From Kiritimatiellales bacterium (lineage in GTDB: Bacteria; Verrucomicrobiota; Kiritimatiellia; Kiritimatiellales; Pontiellaceae): 6,587 nucleotides of DNA. Under the pieces are notes generated by a model, which was not told the DNA's origin, made no database searches, and saw nothing but the letters and a program-made list of their open reading frames with translations. Within the stretch, counting starts at the first letter, position 1. Each line of letters starts with the position of its first letter. Location of the stretch: positions 1-6,587 of the forward strand of contig JAUXGY010000099.1 of NCBI GenBank assembly GCA_030621805.1, given 5' to 3'. Below are positions 1-5,768 of this stretch, in pieces. The translations under genes and the position numbers were made by a program.

Positions 1-1269
1 TCGCTTGAAGGAGGGAGCGTGGATCTGCCGTCGCTTACACTTTATGGTATTGCCGGTATTGTGCTCACCGTCGGTATGGCGGTCGATGCGAACGTCCTGA
101 CCTTCGAACGCATGCGCGAAGAGTGGAAGGTGGGCGAGTCGGTTTCTGGGTCCATTAACGCGGGTTACAACAAAGCGTTCAGTACCATTTTGGATGCCAA
201 CGTTACGACACTCCTGACCGCCGCCATCCTGTTCTGGCAGGGTTCCGGGCCGATCCGTGGCTTTGCGGTCACTCTCGCCGCCGGTATTCTTGTGAGCATG
301 TTTATCGTGTTGGTGATGACCCGTCTGTTCTTCAACACGCTGGCGGACTACAACCTGATTAAGTCGCTCAAAATGATGTCGATCCCCGTTCTGCAAAACG
401 CCAACTTTAACTTCCTCGGTGGTCGTAAATTTGCGGCGGTGCTCTCGCTTCTCGTGATTGCTGGAACCTGGGGGCTCTTCCTGAAGAAAGGCGATGCCAA
501 CCTCGGTGTCGACTTTACGGGGGGTACCGTGATGGCCTTTGAATTCGACCAGAAGCAGGACAAGGCCATCGTGCTTGAAAGCTTGGCTTCGGTTGGTTTC
601 CCCACCGCAAAGGTGGGCTATGAAACTGACATGAGTGGCAAAGAGTTTCTTGAAGTCAAGGTGGGGGTTTCCGGTGCGGAAGCCGAATCGGCGCTGACTG
701 CCGTTACGGCTCTGGAAGGAAACTATCAGGATGTGAAGAACGACAGTGTCGGCTCACAGATTGGTAAAGAACTACAGAGCAAGGGCATTAAGGCCATCAT
801 CTTCGCGCTGATCGGAATCATTATCTACATCTCGATCCGTTTCGAGTTTGCCTTCGCCATGGGAGCGATCGCTGCACTTGCGCACGACGTTTTGATCACG
901 ATCGGCGTCTATTGCGCACTCGGCTACGAGTTGAGCATGCCGATTATTGCGGCGTTGCTGACCATCGTTGGTTATTCGGTAAATGATACCATCGTGGTGT
1001 TCGACCGCATCCGTGAGGATCTCAAGCTGGAGAAAGGAAAGTCCTACAAGGAAATTGCCAACCTCTCCATCAACCAGACGCTCAGTCGTACCGTGCTGAC
1101 CTCGTTCACCACGTTGCTCACGGTGGTCATGCTGTTGGTCTTCGGTGGTGGCGCAGTCAAGGACTTCGCGCTGGCGCTGTGCATCGGCATCATGGTCGGC
1201 ACCTACTCGTCCATCTTCGTGGCGACGCCGGTGGTGCTCTTCTGGCACAAAGAGGAGAAGGTGAAGTAG
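1..1269 (+). CDS. secDF: Protein translocase subunit SecDF (SecD-SecF fusion), 5'-truncated
   Basis: This is the C-terminal 422 residues of a fused SecD-SecF protein; the reading frame is open to the first base, so the true start lies upstream. SecDF sits in the inner membrane beside SecYEG and uses the proton gradient to pull exported proteins across. The SecD part shows its hallmark motif GMAVDANVLTFER (nt about 76-114), with the conserved Asp at nt 85-87, followed by transmembrane helices to about nt 340. The SecF part starts near nt 400, with TM1 (nt about 430-480), the periplasmic domain opening with LGVDFTGGT (nt 502-528), and TM2-TM6 from about nt 790 on. These carry AHDVLITIG (nt about 880-906) and GYSVNDTIVVFDRIRED (nt about 970-1020), the SecF signature. 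The two halves are joined in frame with no stop codon. Family assignment is very secure; whether SecD is complete upstream cannot be seen. Confidence 0.96.
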   Translation, partial: SLEGGSVDLPSLTLYGIAGIVLTVGMAVDANVLTFERMREEWKVGESVSGSINAGYNKAFSTILDANVTTLLTAAILFWQGSGPIRGFAVTLAAGILVSMFIVLVMTRLFFNTLADYNLIKSLKMMSIPVLQNANFNFLGGRKFAAVLSLLVIAGTWGLFLKKGDANLGVDFTGGTVMAFEFDQKQDKAIVLESLASVGFPTAKVGYETDMSGKEFLEVKVGVSGAEAESALTAVTALEGNYQDVKNDSVGSQIGKELQSKGIKAIIFALIGIIIYISIRFEFAFAMGAIAALAHDVLITIGVYCALGYELSMPIIAALLTIVGYSVNDTIVVFDRIREDLKLEKGKSYKEIANLSINQTLSRTVLTSFTTLLTVVMLLVFGGGAVKDFALALCIGIMVGTYSSIFVATPVVLFWHKEEKVK

Positions 1270-1291
1270 ACTTTCAAAACCTGAAAGTCTA
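1267..1291 (+). repeat. Perfect 9-bp hairpin overlapping the secDF stop codon
   Basis: The inverted repeat TAGACTTTC (1267-1275) pairs perfectly with GAAAGTCTA (1283-1291) around a 7-nt loop. The left arm starts at the TAG stop codon of secDF. It lacks a following T-run, so alone it is not a standard terminator. It may protect the 3' end of the secDF mRNA or support the terminator 6 nt further on. That role is inferred; the base pairing is seen directly. Confidence 0.7.
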
Positions 1292-1297
1292 TCTTCC

Positions 1298-1331
1298 AAA
1301 GCGTTCCCATTTACATGGGAGCGCTTTTTTT
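1298..1331 (+). terminator. Strong Rho-independent terminator after secDF
   Basis: A 13-bp stem is formed by 1298-1310 (AAAGCGTTCCCAT) and 1315-1327 (ATGGGAGCGCTTT), with one T-G wobble and a 4-nt TTAC loop. It runs into seven consecutive Ts (1325-1331). The leading AAA also pairs with Ts, so a reverse-strand copy would have a short U-run too. It separates secDF transcription from the metal transporter gene, whose first possible ATG lies only 3 nt after the T-run. Confidence 0.92.
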
Positions 1332-1336
1332 CTAAT
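1310..1336 (+). promoter_or_regulatory. Possible sigma70-like promoter inside the terminator
   Basis: TTTACA (1310-1315) matches five of six bases of the -35 consensus, and TCTAAT (1331-1336) matches five of six of the -10 consensus. The 15-nt spacer is short. If real, transcription would begin near 1343 and the transporter would have to start at the ATG at 1356 or 1371, not at 1335. The -35 element would lie in the terminator loop. This is a pattern match only. Confidence 0.3.
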
Positions 1337-2585
1337 GAAGAATAAAACTCACAGAATGCCCTGTCCAGTAATGGGATTCCTGCTTCGGCGGATTCTCGAT
1401 CCCAACTCAGCCCCGGATCATCCGGAGAACCGCACGCGGATCGGAATGTTGGAGGGATGGGTCAGCACCCTGATGAGTCTGGTGCTGTGCGTGGTCAAAG
1501 GCTGGCTTGGACTCGTTTCGGGCAGTGTCTCGCTGATCGCCGATGCCACGAACAACCTGACGGATATGGGTAGCAGCCTCGTGGTGGCACTAGGATTTCA
1601 ATGGTCGCGCAAGCCGAGCGATGAAGAACATCCGTTTGGCCACGGGCGCATCGAGGCGGTGGCCACATTGGTTCTTTCGATTGCTTTGCTGGTGGTGGGG
1701 TTCGAGGTGGCAAAGTCGGGCATCGTACGGCTCATCAATCCGAAGCCGGTTGAGGCTCCACTGTGGATTATGGTGGCGGTCGGGATCACGGTGGCCCTCA
1801 AATTTTGGCTCGCGGTTTTTGCGCGAACCTTGGCGAAACTTTCAAAGTCGCACGTACTGGAGGCCGATGCGTGGAACCATACCTTTGATGTGGTGAGCAC
1901 GTTGCTGGTGCTGGTCGCCTTGGCGGGGTCGCACTTGGGCTGGATGGCAATGGATGGCTGGGCCGCCATTCTGGTGGCAGCATTTATTGTAGTCACCGGG
2001 GTTAAATTTGCGCGAGAAGCCATCGATATTCTGCTAGGCAAAAAACCGGTTCAGGCCGAGGTGGAGTCCATTCAACAGGTTGTTGAGGGGGTCGAAGGTG
2101 TACTCGGTGTGCACGAAATCATGGTGCACCAGTATGGCGATGTGAAGATGGTTTCGTTTCATATCGAAGTGGATGCAGGATTAACGCTAATCGTTGCGCA
2201 CCGAATTGCCGAAGAGGCCGAAGAGGCCGTGGAAATAAAAATGCAGTGGCGGGCGGTGGCCCATGTGGATCCGGTGGACCACTCTCATCCGTTATTCGAG
2301 GAGTTGCGCACAGTACTGGAGAGGCACATCCAGACCCTTCCGGATCTGATCGATTTCCACGATCTGCGCGCCGATGGTGATGCGCCTCCATACCATGTTT
2401 CATTCGATTTAGTGACCGGAATGGAGACGCGCCGGGATCAATATGAGGCGATCTATGCTCAAACGCTGGCGATGCTTGCCACCGCCCTTGGCGATCGGGT
2501 GGCGACGGCGGAGATCGGGATCGAGGCCTCCGTAGACAGCGCGCCGATGGAACGCAAGCAGTTTCGCCTCTCTGCGCCTTCCTAA
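1335..2585 (+). CDS. Cation diffusion facilitator (CDF) family metal exporter with double C-terminal domain
   Basis: Inner-membrane exporter of divalent metal ions, probably driven by proton exchange, 416 residues from this start. Transmembrane helices run from about residue 37 to 235. The family signatures are GSVSLIADATNNLTD in TM2 (nt about 1521-1565), EEHPFGHGRIEA (nt about 1624-1660) and LEADAWNHTFDVVST in TM5. The residues at the TM2 and TM5 metal-site positions are N73/D77 and N181/D185, unlike the DD-HD set of zinc exporters such as FieF, so the substrate is not assigned. The cytoplasmic ZT-dimer domain covers about residues 236-315. A second stretch of about 100 residues, starting at AHVDPVDHSHP, makes it longer than the usual 300-residue proteins; some Firmicutes CDFs share this plan. 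The start is uncertain: ATGs at 1335, 1356 and 1371 are in frame and none has a good Shine-Dalgarno site. The open frame extends back into secDF, but that would run through the terminator and is rejected. Confidence 0.9.
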   Translation: MKNKTHRMPCPVMGFLLRRILDPNSAPDHPENRTRIGMLEGWVSTLMSLVLCVVKGWLGLVSGSVSLIADATNNLTDMGSSLVVALGFQWSRKPSDEEHPFGHGRIEAVATLVLSIALLVVGFEVAKSGIVRLINPKPVEAPLWIMVAVGITVALKFWLAVFARTLAKLSKSHVLEADAWNHTFDVVSTLLVLVALAGSHLGWMAMDGWAAILVAAFIVVTGVKFAREAIDILLGKKPVQAEVESIQQVVEGVEGVLGVHEIMVHQYGDVKMVSFHIEVDAGLTLIVAHRIAEEAEEAVEIKMQWRAVAHVDPVDHSHPLFEELRTVLERHIQTLPDLIDFHDLRADGDAPPYHVSFDLVTGMETRRDQYEAIYAQTLAMLATALGDRVATAEIGIEASVDSAPMERKQFRLSAPS

Positions 2586-2603
2586 AATGATGTGACTGCG
2601 GAT

Positions 2604-2631
2604 TTGCGTCCGGTTTGTTTGTTGCTATGAT
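2604..2631 (+). promoter_or_regulatory. Candidate promoter for the signalling operon
   Basis: TATGAT at 2626-2631 matches the sigma70 -10 box in five of six bases. TTGCGT at 2604-2609, with a 16-nt spacer, matches the -35 box only in its TTG. Predicted transcription start is near 2638, giving a leader of about 37 nt before the hpt ATG at 2675. The gap 2586-2674 shows no convincing terminator after the transporter, so read-through from upstream remains possible. Confidence 0.4.
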
Positions 2632-2664
2632 TAAAACCTTAAAGCACACGCAACGATTGTGGGC

Positions 2665-2670
2665 GGAGGA
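2665..2670 (+). promoter_or_regulatory. Shine-Dalgarno site fixing the Hpt start at 2675
   Basis: GGAGGA lies 4 nt before ATG 2675. The in-frame alternatives, TTG 2615 and ATG 2627, have no such site, and ATG 2627 overlaps the putative -10 box. This selects the shorter 116-residue product. Confidence 0.8.
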
Positions 2671-2674
2671 AGAG

Positions 2675-3025
2675 ATGGTAAATATTCCTGGACATACAGA
2701 GTGGGTGGCGGAACTGATTCCGGATCTCGCGGCTCGTTTGGATCCGTTTGTTGTAGATACCGATGAGCTGGACGATGAACTGGTTGAGGTGTTTGTTGAT
2801 GAAATTCAGCGCCTGACCGGAGAGCTACAGGAGGGCCTTGTGCAAAACGATGCTGAGGTTCTTCGAATGGCTGCGCATTCCATCAAGGGCATGGGCGGAA
2901 CCATGGGGCTTCCGGAAATCTCGGTGCTGGGCTTGGAAATCGAAAACAGAGCCAAGGAGGATCGCTTGGCCGAAACCCAGCCTTTAATCGATGGGCTGGC
3001 CCTTTGGATGGATACCTTACGGTAG
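2675..3025 (+). CDS. Histidine phosphotransfer (Hpt) domain protein, HptB-like
   Basis: A stand-alone Hpt protein of 116 residues, cytoplasmic, which passes a phosphoryl group between a (hybrid) histidine kinase and a receiver domain. The acceptor is H68 in the motif AAHSIKGMGGTMG (CAT at 2876-2878), set in the expected four-helix bundle. Acidic helices at residues about 28-55 precede it, and the helix GLEIENRAKE follows. Nothing else is fused to it, and the length is that of a single Hpt domain. The gene is first in an operon-like run. Its TAG stop (3023-3025) overlaps the AGGA ribosome site of the receiver-phosphatase-kinase gene 7 nt downstream, so that protein's receiver domain is the obvious partner. 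This pairing copies P. aeruginosa HptB-HsbR. Hpt identity is seen in the motif; the partner is inferred from context. Confidence 0.88.
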   Translation: MVNIPGHTEWVAELIPDLAARLDPFVVDTDELDDELVEVFVDEIQRLTGELQEGLVQNDAEVLRMAAHSIKGMGGTMGLPEISVLGLEIENRAKEDRLAETQPLIDGLALWMDTLR

Positions 3026-3032
3026 GAATAAA

Positions 3033-4673
3033 ATGCCGATCAACGATCAGAAAACCTTTTCTGGAAACACCGCCTCCCGCCTGTTGCAAAGCCTTTCGGG
3101 ACGTGTGTTGATCGTGGACGATGAGTTGCCAAACCGCCTTTACCTACGAAAACTGCTGGAAGCGCGCGGATGCGAGGTGTTCGATGCGGCCTCGGGGGTC
3201 GAGGCGTTCGAAGTGGCTCTTAAGCGCCAGCCCGATCTTGTTTTGGTGGATGTAATCATGCCAGAGATGGATGGCTTCGAGCTGTGCGGAAAATTGCGCG
3301 ATGAACCGCGTACAGCCAACAGTCCGGTCATCATGGTAACGGCTAAATCAAAGATCGAGGATATCGAAACGGGTTTTGAACTGGGCGCCATGGACTATAT
3401 TCGGAAACCCTTCAATCCGCGCGAGTTGATCCTGCGTGTCGGCAATGCGCTGGCCCTGAAAAGAAGCAACGATGAACTGATGATCTGGAATAACCGAGTG
3501 GCGCGCGATATCGAACTCGCCGGGGCCATCCAGCGCTCGCTTTTTTCGGATGTGCCGCATTTTTCAAGGCGGTTCGAGGTGCGGATTGCCTACCGGACCT
3601 GCATGGATGTGGGGGGCGATGCTTTTGATATTATCGCGCTTCCCGATGGACAATATTGCATCTATGTGGCCGACGTTTCAGGCCATGGGGTTGCCCCGGC
3701 GATGATCTCTTCCTTGCTCAAGGCCATGGCCAGCGAGATGATCCGCCGATATGCCAGTGGAGGCCCTTCTGCAATTTGCAATGCCCTTAACGTTGCGTTT
3801 CGTCGACGCATCGATAATCCATCGTATTTCTCAACCTTGTTCATGGCGCTCTATAACCCTGACACACTGGAATGGAGCTGCATGAACTGTGGGCACCCCA
3901 ATCCTGTGTTTGTGCGAAACGACACGATAGGTGATTCCTCGTTGTTCAGCGCGGGGGGCGGCACGCCGATCGGTTTCCCTTTCGGCGACGAGAAGCCTTA
4001 TTCCAAGAGCGATGAAGTGGTTTTTTCAGGCGAAGGCGACACCTTTTTGTTGCTCTATACTGATGGATTGACCGAGGCCCGGCACGTTGAAACCAATGAA
4101 GAGTGCGGCGAGAGGTTGGACGCTATCTATGAACAGGTGGTGCGCGATGCCTCGGTTCCCAACAAGTCAATCGCGTTGCTGGATACGCTCGAAGCTGAAA
4201 ATTTTTCGATGGAGGGCGACGATTGTACGGCGATTTCCATCCACATGCTCGACCCGGAAAAAATTGTGGTGGAACAATCGGTTCCGCGCAATATCTACAT
4301 GGTGTCCGAGGTGGCGAAACAGTGCGAGATCGCCGTAGCCACACGCGGAATATCGCATGATTCTTCGGCCTTAGTTCGTCTTTTGGTGATGGAGTTGGGC
4401 TCAAATCTCGTGGAGCATAGCGGTCTTTCTGAGGATGCTTCATTTTGGTTGCAGGTGCGGGTGGATGGCCCGGTTTGCCAACTGGTCTTCACCGACAAAG
4501 GCGATGAATGGGATCTTGAGAAAGCGCTGGGACATACGCTCGATGAAATGCATATGGGGGAGCGCGGGCGCGGCCTGGCAATTACCAACACGATCGCCAA
4601 TCGGATTGAACGCTATCGAACCAACTCCGAAAACCTGACCTACTGCACGGTCATTGACGGGGAGGACCGCTAG
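3033..4673 (+). CDS. Response regulator with PP2C (SpoIIE/RsbU) phosphatase and RsbW-like kinase domains, HsbR-like
   Basis: A 546-residue cytoplasmic partner-switch regulator. The receiver domain (about 24-142) has acidic pocket D29/D30, phospho-acceptor D73 in LVDVIMPEMDG, T103 and K125. A helical linker (about 143-172) leads to a PP2C-type phosphatase (about 180-405) with its metal ligands in place: GGDAFD (D196), VADVSGHG (D214), LLYTDGLTEA (D344) and GDDCTAI (D396/D397). The C-terminal GHKL kinase domain (about 415-545) keeps the N-box VMELGSNLVEHS (E454, N458), a DKGDEWD G1-like box and a RGRGLAITNT G2 box. Both the phosphatase and the kinase therefore look active. The expected substrate is the STAS protein two genes downstream. 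The known relative HsbR switches between kinase and phosphatase according to receiver phosphorylation. ATG 3033 is chosen because AGGA (3024-3027) sits 5 nt before it; upstream in-frame codons overlap the hpt gene. A full length and intact motifs make this assignment strong. Confidence 0.93.
   Translation: MPINDQKTFSGNTASRLLQSLSGRVLIVDDELPNRLYLRKLLEARGCEVFDAASGVEAFEVALKRQPDLVLVDVIMPEMDGFELCGKLRDEPRTANSPVIMVTAKSKIEDIETGFELGAMDYIRKPFNPRELILRVGNALALKRSNDELMIWNNRVARDIELAGAIQRSLFSDVPHFSRRFEVRIAYRTCMDVGGDAFDIIALPDGQYCIYVADVSGHGVAPAMISSLLKAMASEMIRRYASGGPSAICNALNVAFRRRIDNPSYFSTLFMALYNPDTLEWSCMNCGHPNPVFVRNDTIGDSSLFSAGGGTPIGFPFGDEKPYSKSDEVVFSGEGDTFLLLYTDGLTEARHVETNEECGERLDAIYEQVVRDASVPNKSIALLDTLEAENFSMEGDDCTAISIHMLDPEKIVVEQSVPRNIYMVSEVAKQCEIAVATRGISHDSSALVRLLVMELGSNLVEHSGLSEDASFWLQVRVDGPVCQLVFTDKGDEWDLEKALGHTLDEMHMGERGRGLAITNTIANRIERYRTNSENLTYCTVIDGEDR
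4659..4666 (+). promoter_or_regulatory. Shine-Dalgarno site of the sugar transferase, inside the upstream gene
   Basis: GGGGAGGA lies within the last codons of the switch regulator, 8 nt before ATG 4675. It excludes the upstream in-frame ATG at 4654 and the internal ATG at 4708, and with a 1-nt intergenic gap it implies translational coupling. Confidence 0.75.
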
Positions 4674-4674
4674 C

Positions 4675-5409
4675 ATGAGAGAGTCGGTCTACCAAGCGCG
4701 TCGAAAAATGTTTAAATCGCTGGATATTCCTGCAACGAAAGCGGACGTGACCATTCTCAAATGGAAGCAACGTTCTCGTCTTGTGATTTGGGAAACAGCG
4801 CTGCACAGCTTGCTCGCCATCAAGCGAACGATGGATATTTTGATCAGCTTGGCGGCGTTGATTCTGCTCATTCCCCTGTTTCTGGTGGTGGCGATCTGCA
4901 TTTTGGTCGATGATGGTTTTCCGGTGTTGTTGCAGCAAAAACGCGTGGGGCAGTATGGACGAGAGTTCCGTCTGCATAAATTCCGATCCATGTGCCGCAA
5001 TGCCGATCAAATAAAGCCCGACCTGCTAGACCAAAACGAATCTTCTGATGGCGTTATTTTTAAGATGAAGAACGATCCGCGTATCACTCGCATGGGCCGT
5101 ATTCTGCGCCGTTTTAGTATCGACGAAATGCCTCAGTTTCTCAATGTGCTCCTAGGAGACCTCTCCGTGGTGGGCCCGCGCCCTCCGCTTCCAGAGGAAG
5201 TTGCACAATATTCGCTCTCTGATCGCAAGCGGTTGCAGGTAAAACCGGGCATCACCTGCTTGTGGCAGATCCATGGCCGTTCGGAGATTCCTTTTGAGCG
5301 GCTGGTGAGTCTGGATATGCAATATATTCAGAGCCAAAACCCCCTGAAGGATATCGTTATAATTATTAAAACAATACCGGCGGTCCTCTTTGGCCGCGGG
5401 GCGTATTAA
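4675..5409 (+). CDS. Polyprenyl-phosphate sugar-1-phosphate transferase (bacterial sugar transferase family)
   Basis: A monotopic membrane enzyme of 244 residues that moves a sugar-1-phosphate from a nucleotide sugar to undecaprenyl phosphate, the first committed step of exopolysaccharide, O-antigen or glycoprotein glycan assembly. Seen in order: a basic N-terminal extension (1-50); one hydrophobic helix (about 52-77) with a Pro break at P67, as in the re-entrant helix of PglC-type enzymes; QQKRVGQYGREFRLHKFRSM (87-106); the catalytic Asp-Glu pair D150-E151 in SIDEMPQFLNVLLGDLSVVG; VGPRPPLP (166-173); and KPGITCLWQIHGR (190-202). The C-terminus FGRGAY is typical of the family, so the protein is complete. 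It belongs to the short form without the extra four-helix N-terminal part of WbaP/WcaJ. It starts 1 nt after the switch regulator gene, so both are likely made together. The sugar substrate cannot be read from sequence. Confidence 0.93.
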   Translation: MRESVYQARRKMFKSLDIPATKADVTILKWKQRSRLVIWETALHSLLAIKRTMDILISLAALILLIPLFLVVAICILVDDGFPVLLQQKRVGQYGREFRLHKFRSMCRNADQIKPDLLDQNESSDGVIFKMKNDPRITRMGRILRRFSIDEMPQFLNVLLGDLSVVGPRPPLPEEVAQYSLSDRKRLQVKPGITCLWQIHGRSEIPFERLVSLDMQYIQSQNPLKDIVIIIKTIPAVLFGRGAY

Positions 5410-5413
5410 GGAG
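5408..5413 (+). promoter_or_regulatory. Shine-Dalgarno site of the STAS gene overlapping the upstream stop
   Basis: AAGGAG shares two bases with the TAA stop of the sugar transferase (5407-5409) and stands 6 nt before ATG 5420. It favours ATG 5420 over the adjacent in-frame TTG at 5417. Confidence 0.8.
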
Positions 5414-5419
5414 TAGTTG

Positions 5420-5761
5420 ATGGTTATTACCTGTTCAAAAGAACACGGCATTGGAATTATACGGGTCGACAAGTCGCTGACCTCTGCCTCGGTGGATTTG
5501 TTCCGCGAGCAGCTTTCGAAGTGGCAACTGGGCGAGCCCGACGTTAAAAACTATGTCATCGATCTCAAACAGGTTGATTTCATGGATAGCGCGGGGCTGG
5601 GCACTCTGATTGCCACGCTCAAACGCGTTACTGAACTCGGTGGTGACATGAAAATTGCCAGCCTTCAGAAGAAACCGCGCATGGTGTTTGAGATCACCCG
5701 AGCCTACAAGGTATTCGAAATTTACGATACCGTGGAAGACGCATTAAAAATGTTCAACTAG
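5420..5761 (+). CDS. STAS-domain anti-sigma-factor antagonist, HsbA/RsbV-like
   Basis: A 113-residue single STAS domain, cytoplasmic. The regulatory serine is S57 in the motif VDFMDSAGLGTLI (residues about 52-64, nt about 5573-5611). In RsbV, SpoIIAA and HsbA this residue is phosphorylated by an RsbW-like kinase, which releases or changes the bound partner, and is dephosphorylated by a PP2C phosphatase. Both activities are encoded in one protein two genes upstream, so this is its likely substrate. The length is that of a complete family member, with nothing fused. The true target is unknown: in P. aeruginosa HsbA binds the anti-sigma factor FlgM and also a diguanylate cyclase, and in Vibrio fischeri SypA acts on polysaccharide-dependent biofilm. 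No anti-sigma or sigma factor gene is in view. Confidence 0.93.
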   Translation: MVITCSKEHGIGIIRVDKSLTSASVDLFREQLSKWQLGEPDVKNYVIDLKQVDFMDSAGLGTLIATLKRVTELGGDMKIASLQKKPRMVFEITRAYKVFEIYDTVEDALKMFN

Positions 5762-5768
5762 ACGCTCG

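Noticed and set aside
7..21. AAGGAGG followed by GTG at 19, looking like a gene start for the SecDF fragment
   Set aside because: The frame is open upstream to base 1, and the protein here is in the middle of SecD, just before a conserved transmembrane segment. It is a chance internal site.
772..1299. Long reverse-strand frame opposite secDF (175 codons)
   Set aside because: It is a shadow of the SecF codons, rich in His, Asp and Arg with low complexity, and crosses the terminator.
1179..1334. N-terminal extension of the CDF frame back into secDF
   Set aside because: It would overlap secDF and translate through both hairpins and the terminator; the peptide has no family resemblance.
2612..2638. 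GGTTT...AAACC inverted repeat before the Hpt gene
   Set aside because: Only about 5 bp with a loop of roughly 17 nt and no T-run; not a credible terminator or regulatory hairpin.
2119..2649. Reverse-strand frame of 176 codons opposite the CDF 3' end
   Set aside because: Arg/Pro/His-rich composition typical of antisense frames, with no recognisable motif, opposite a well-supported gene.
2615..2674. Upstream starts (TTG 2615, ATG 2627) for the Hpt protein
   Set aside because: They have no ribosome site, while ATG 2675 has a strong one 4 nt upstream; the added residues are not part of the Hpt fold.
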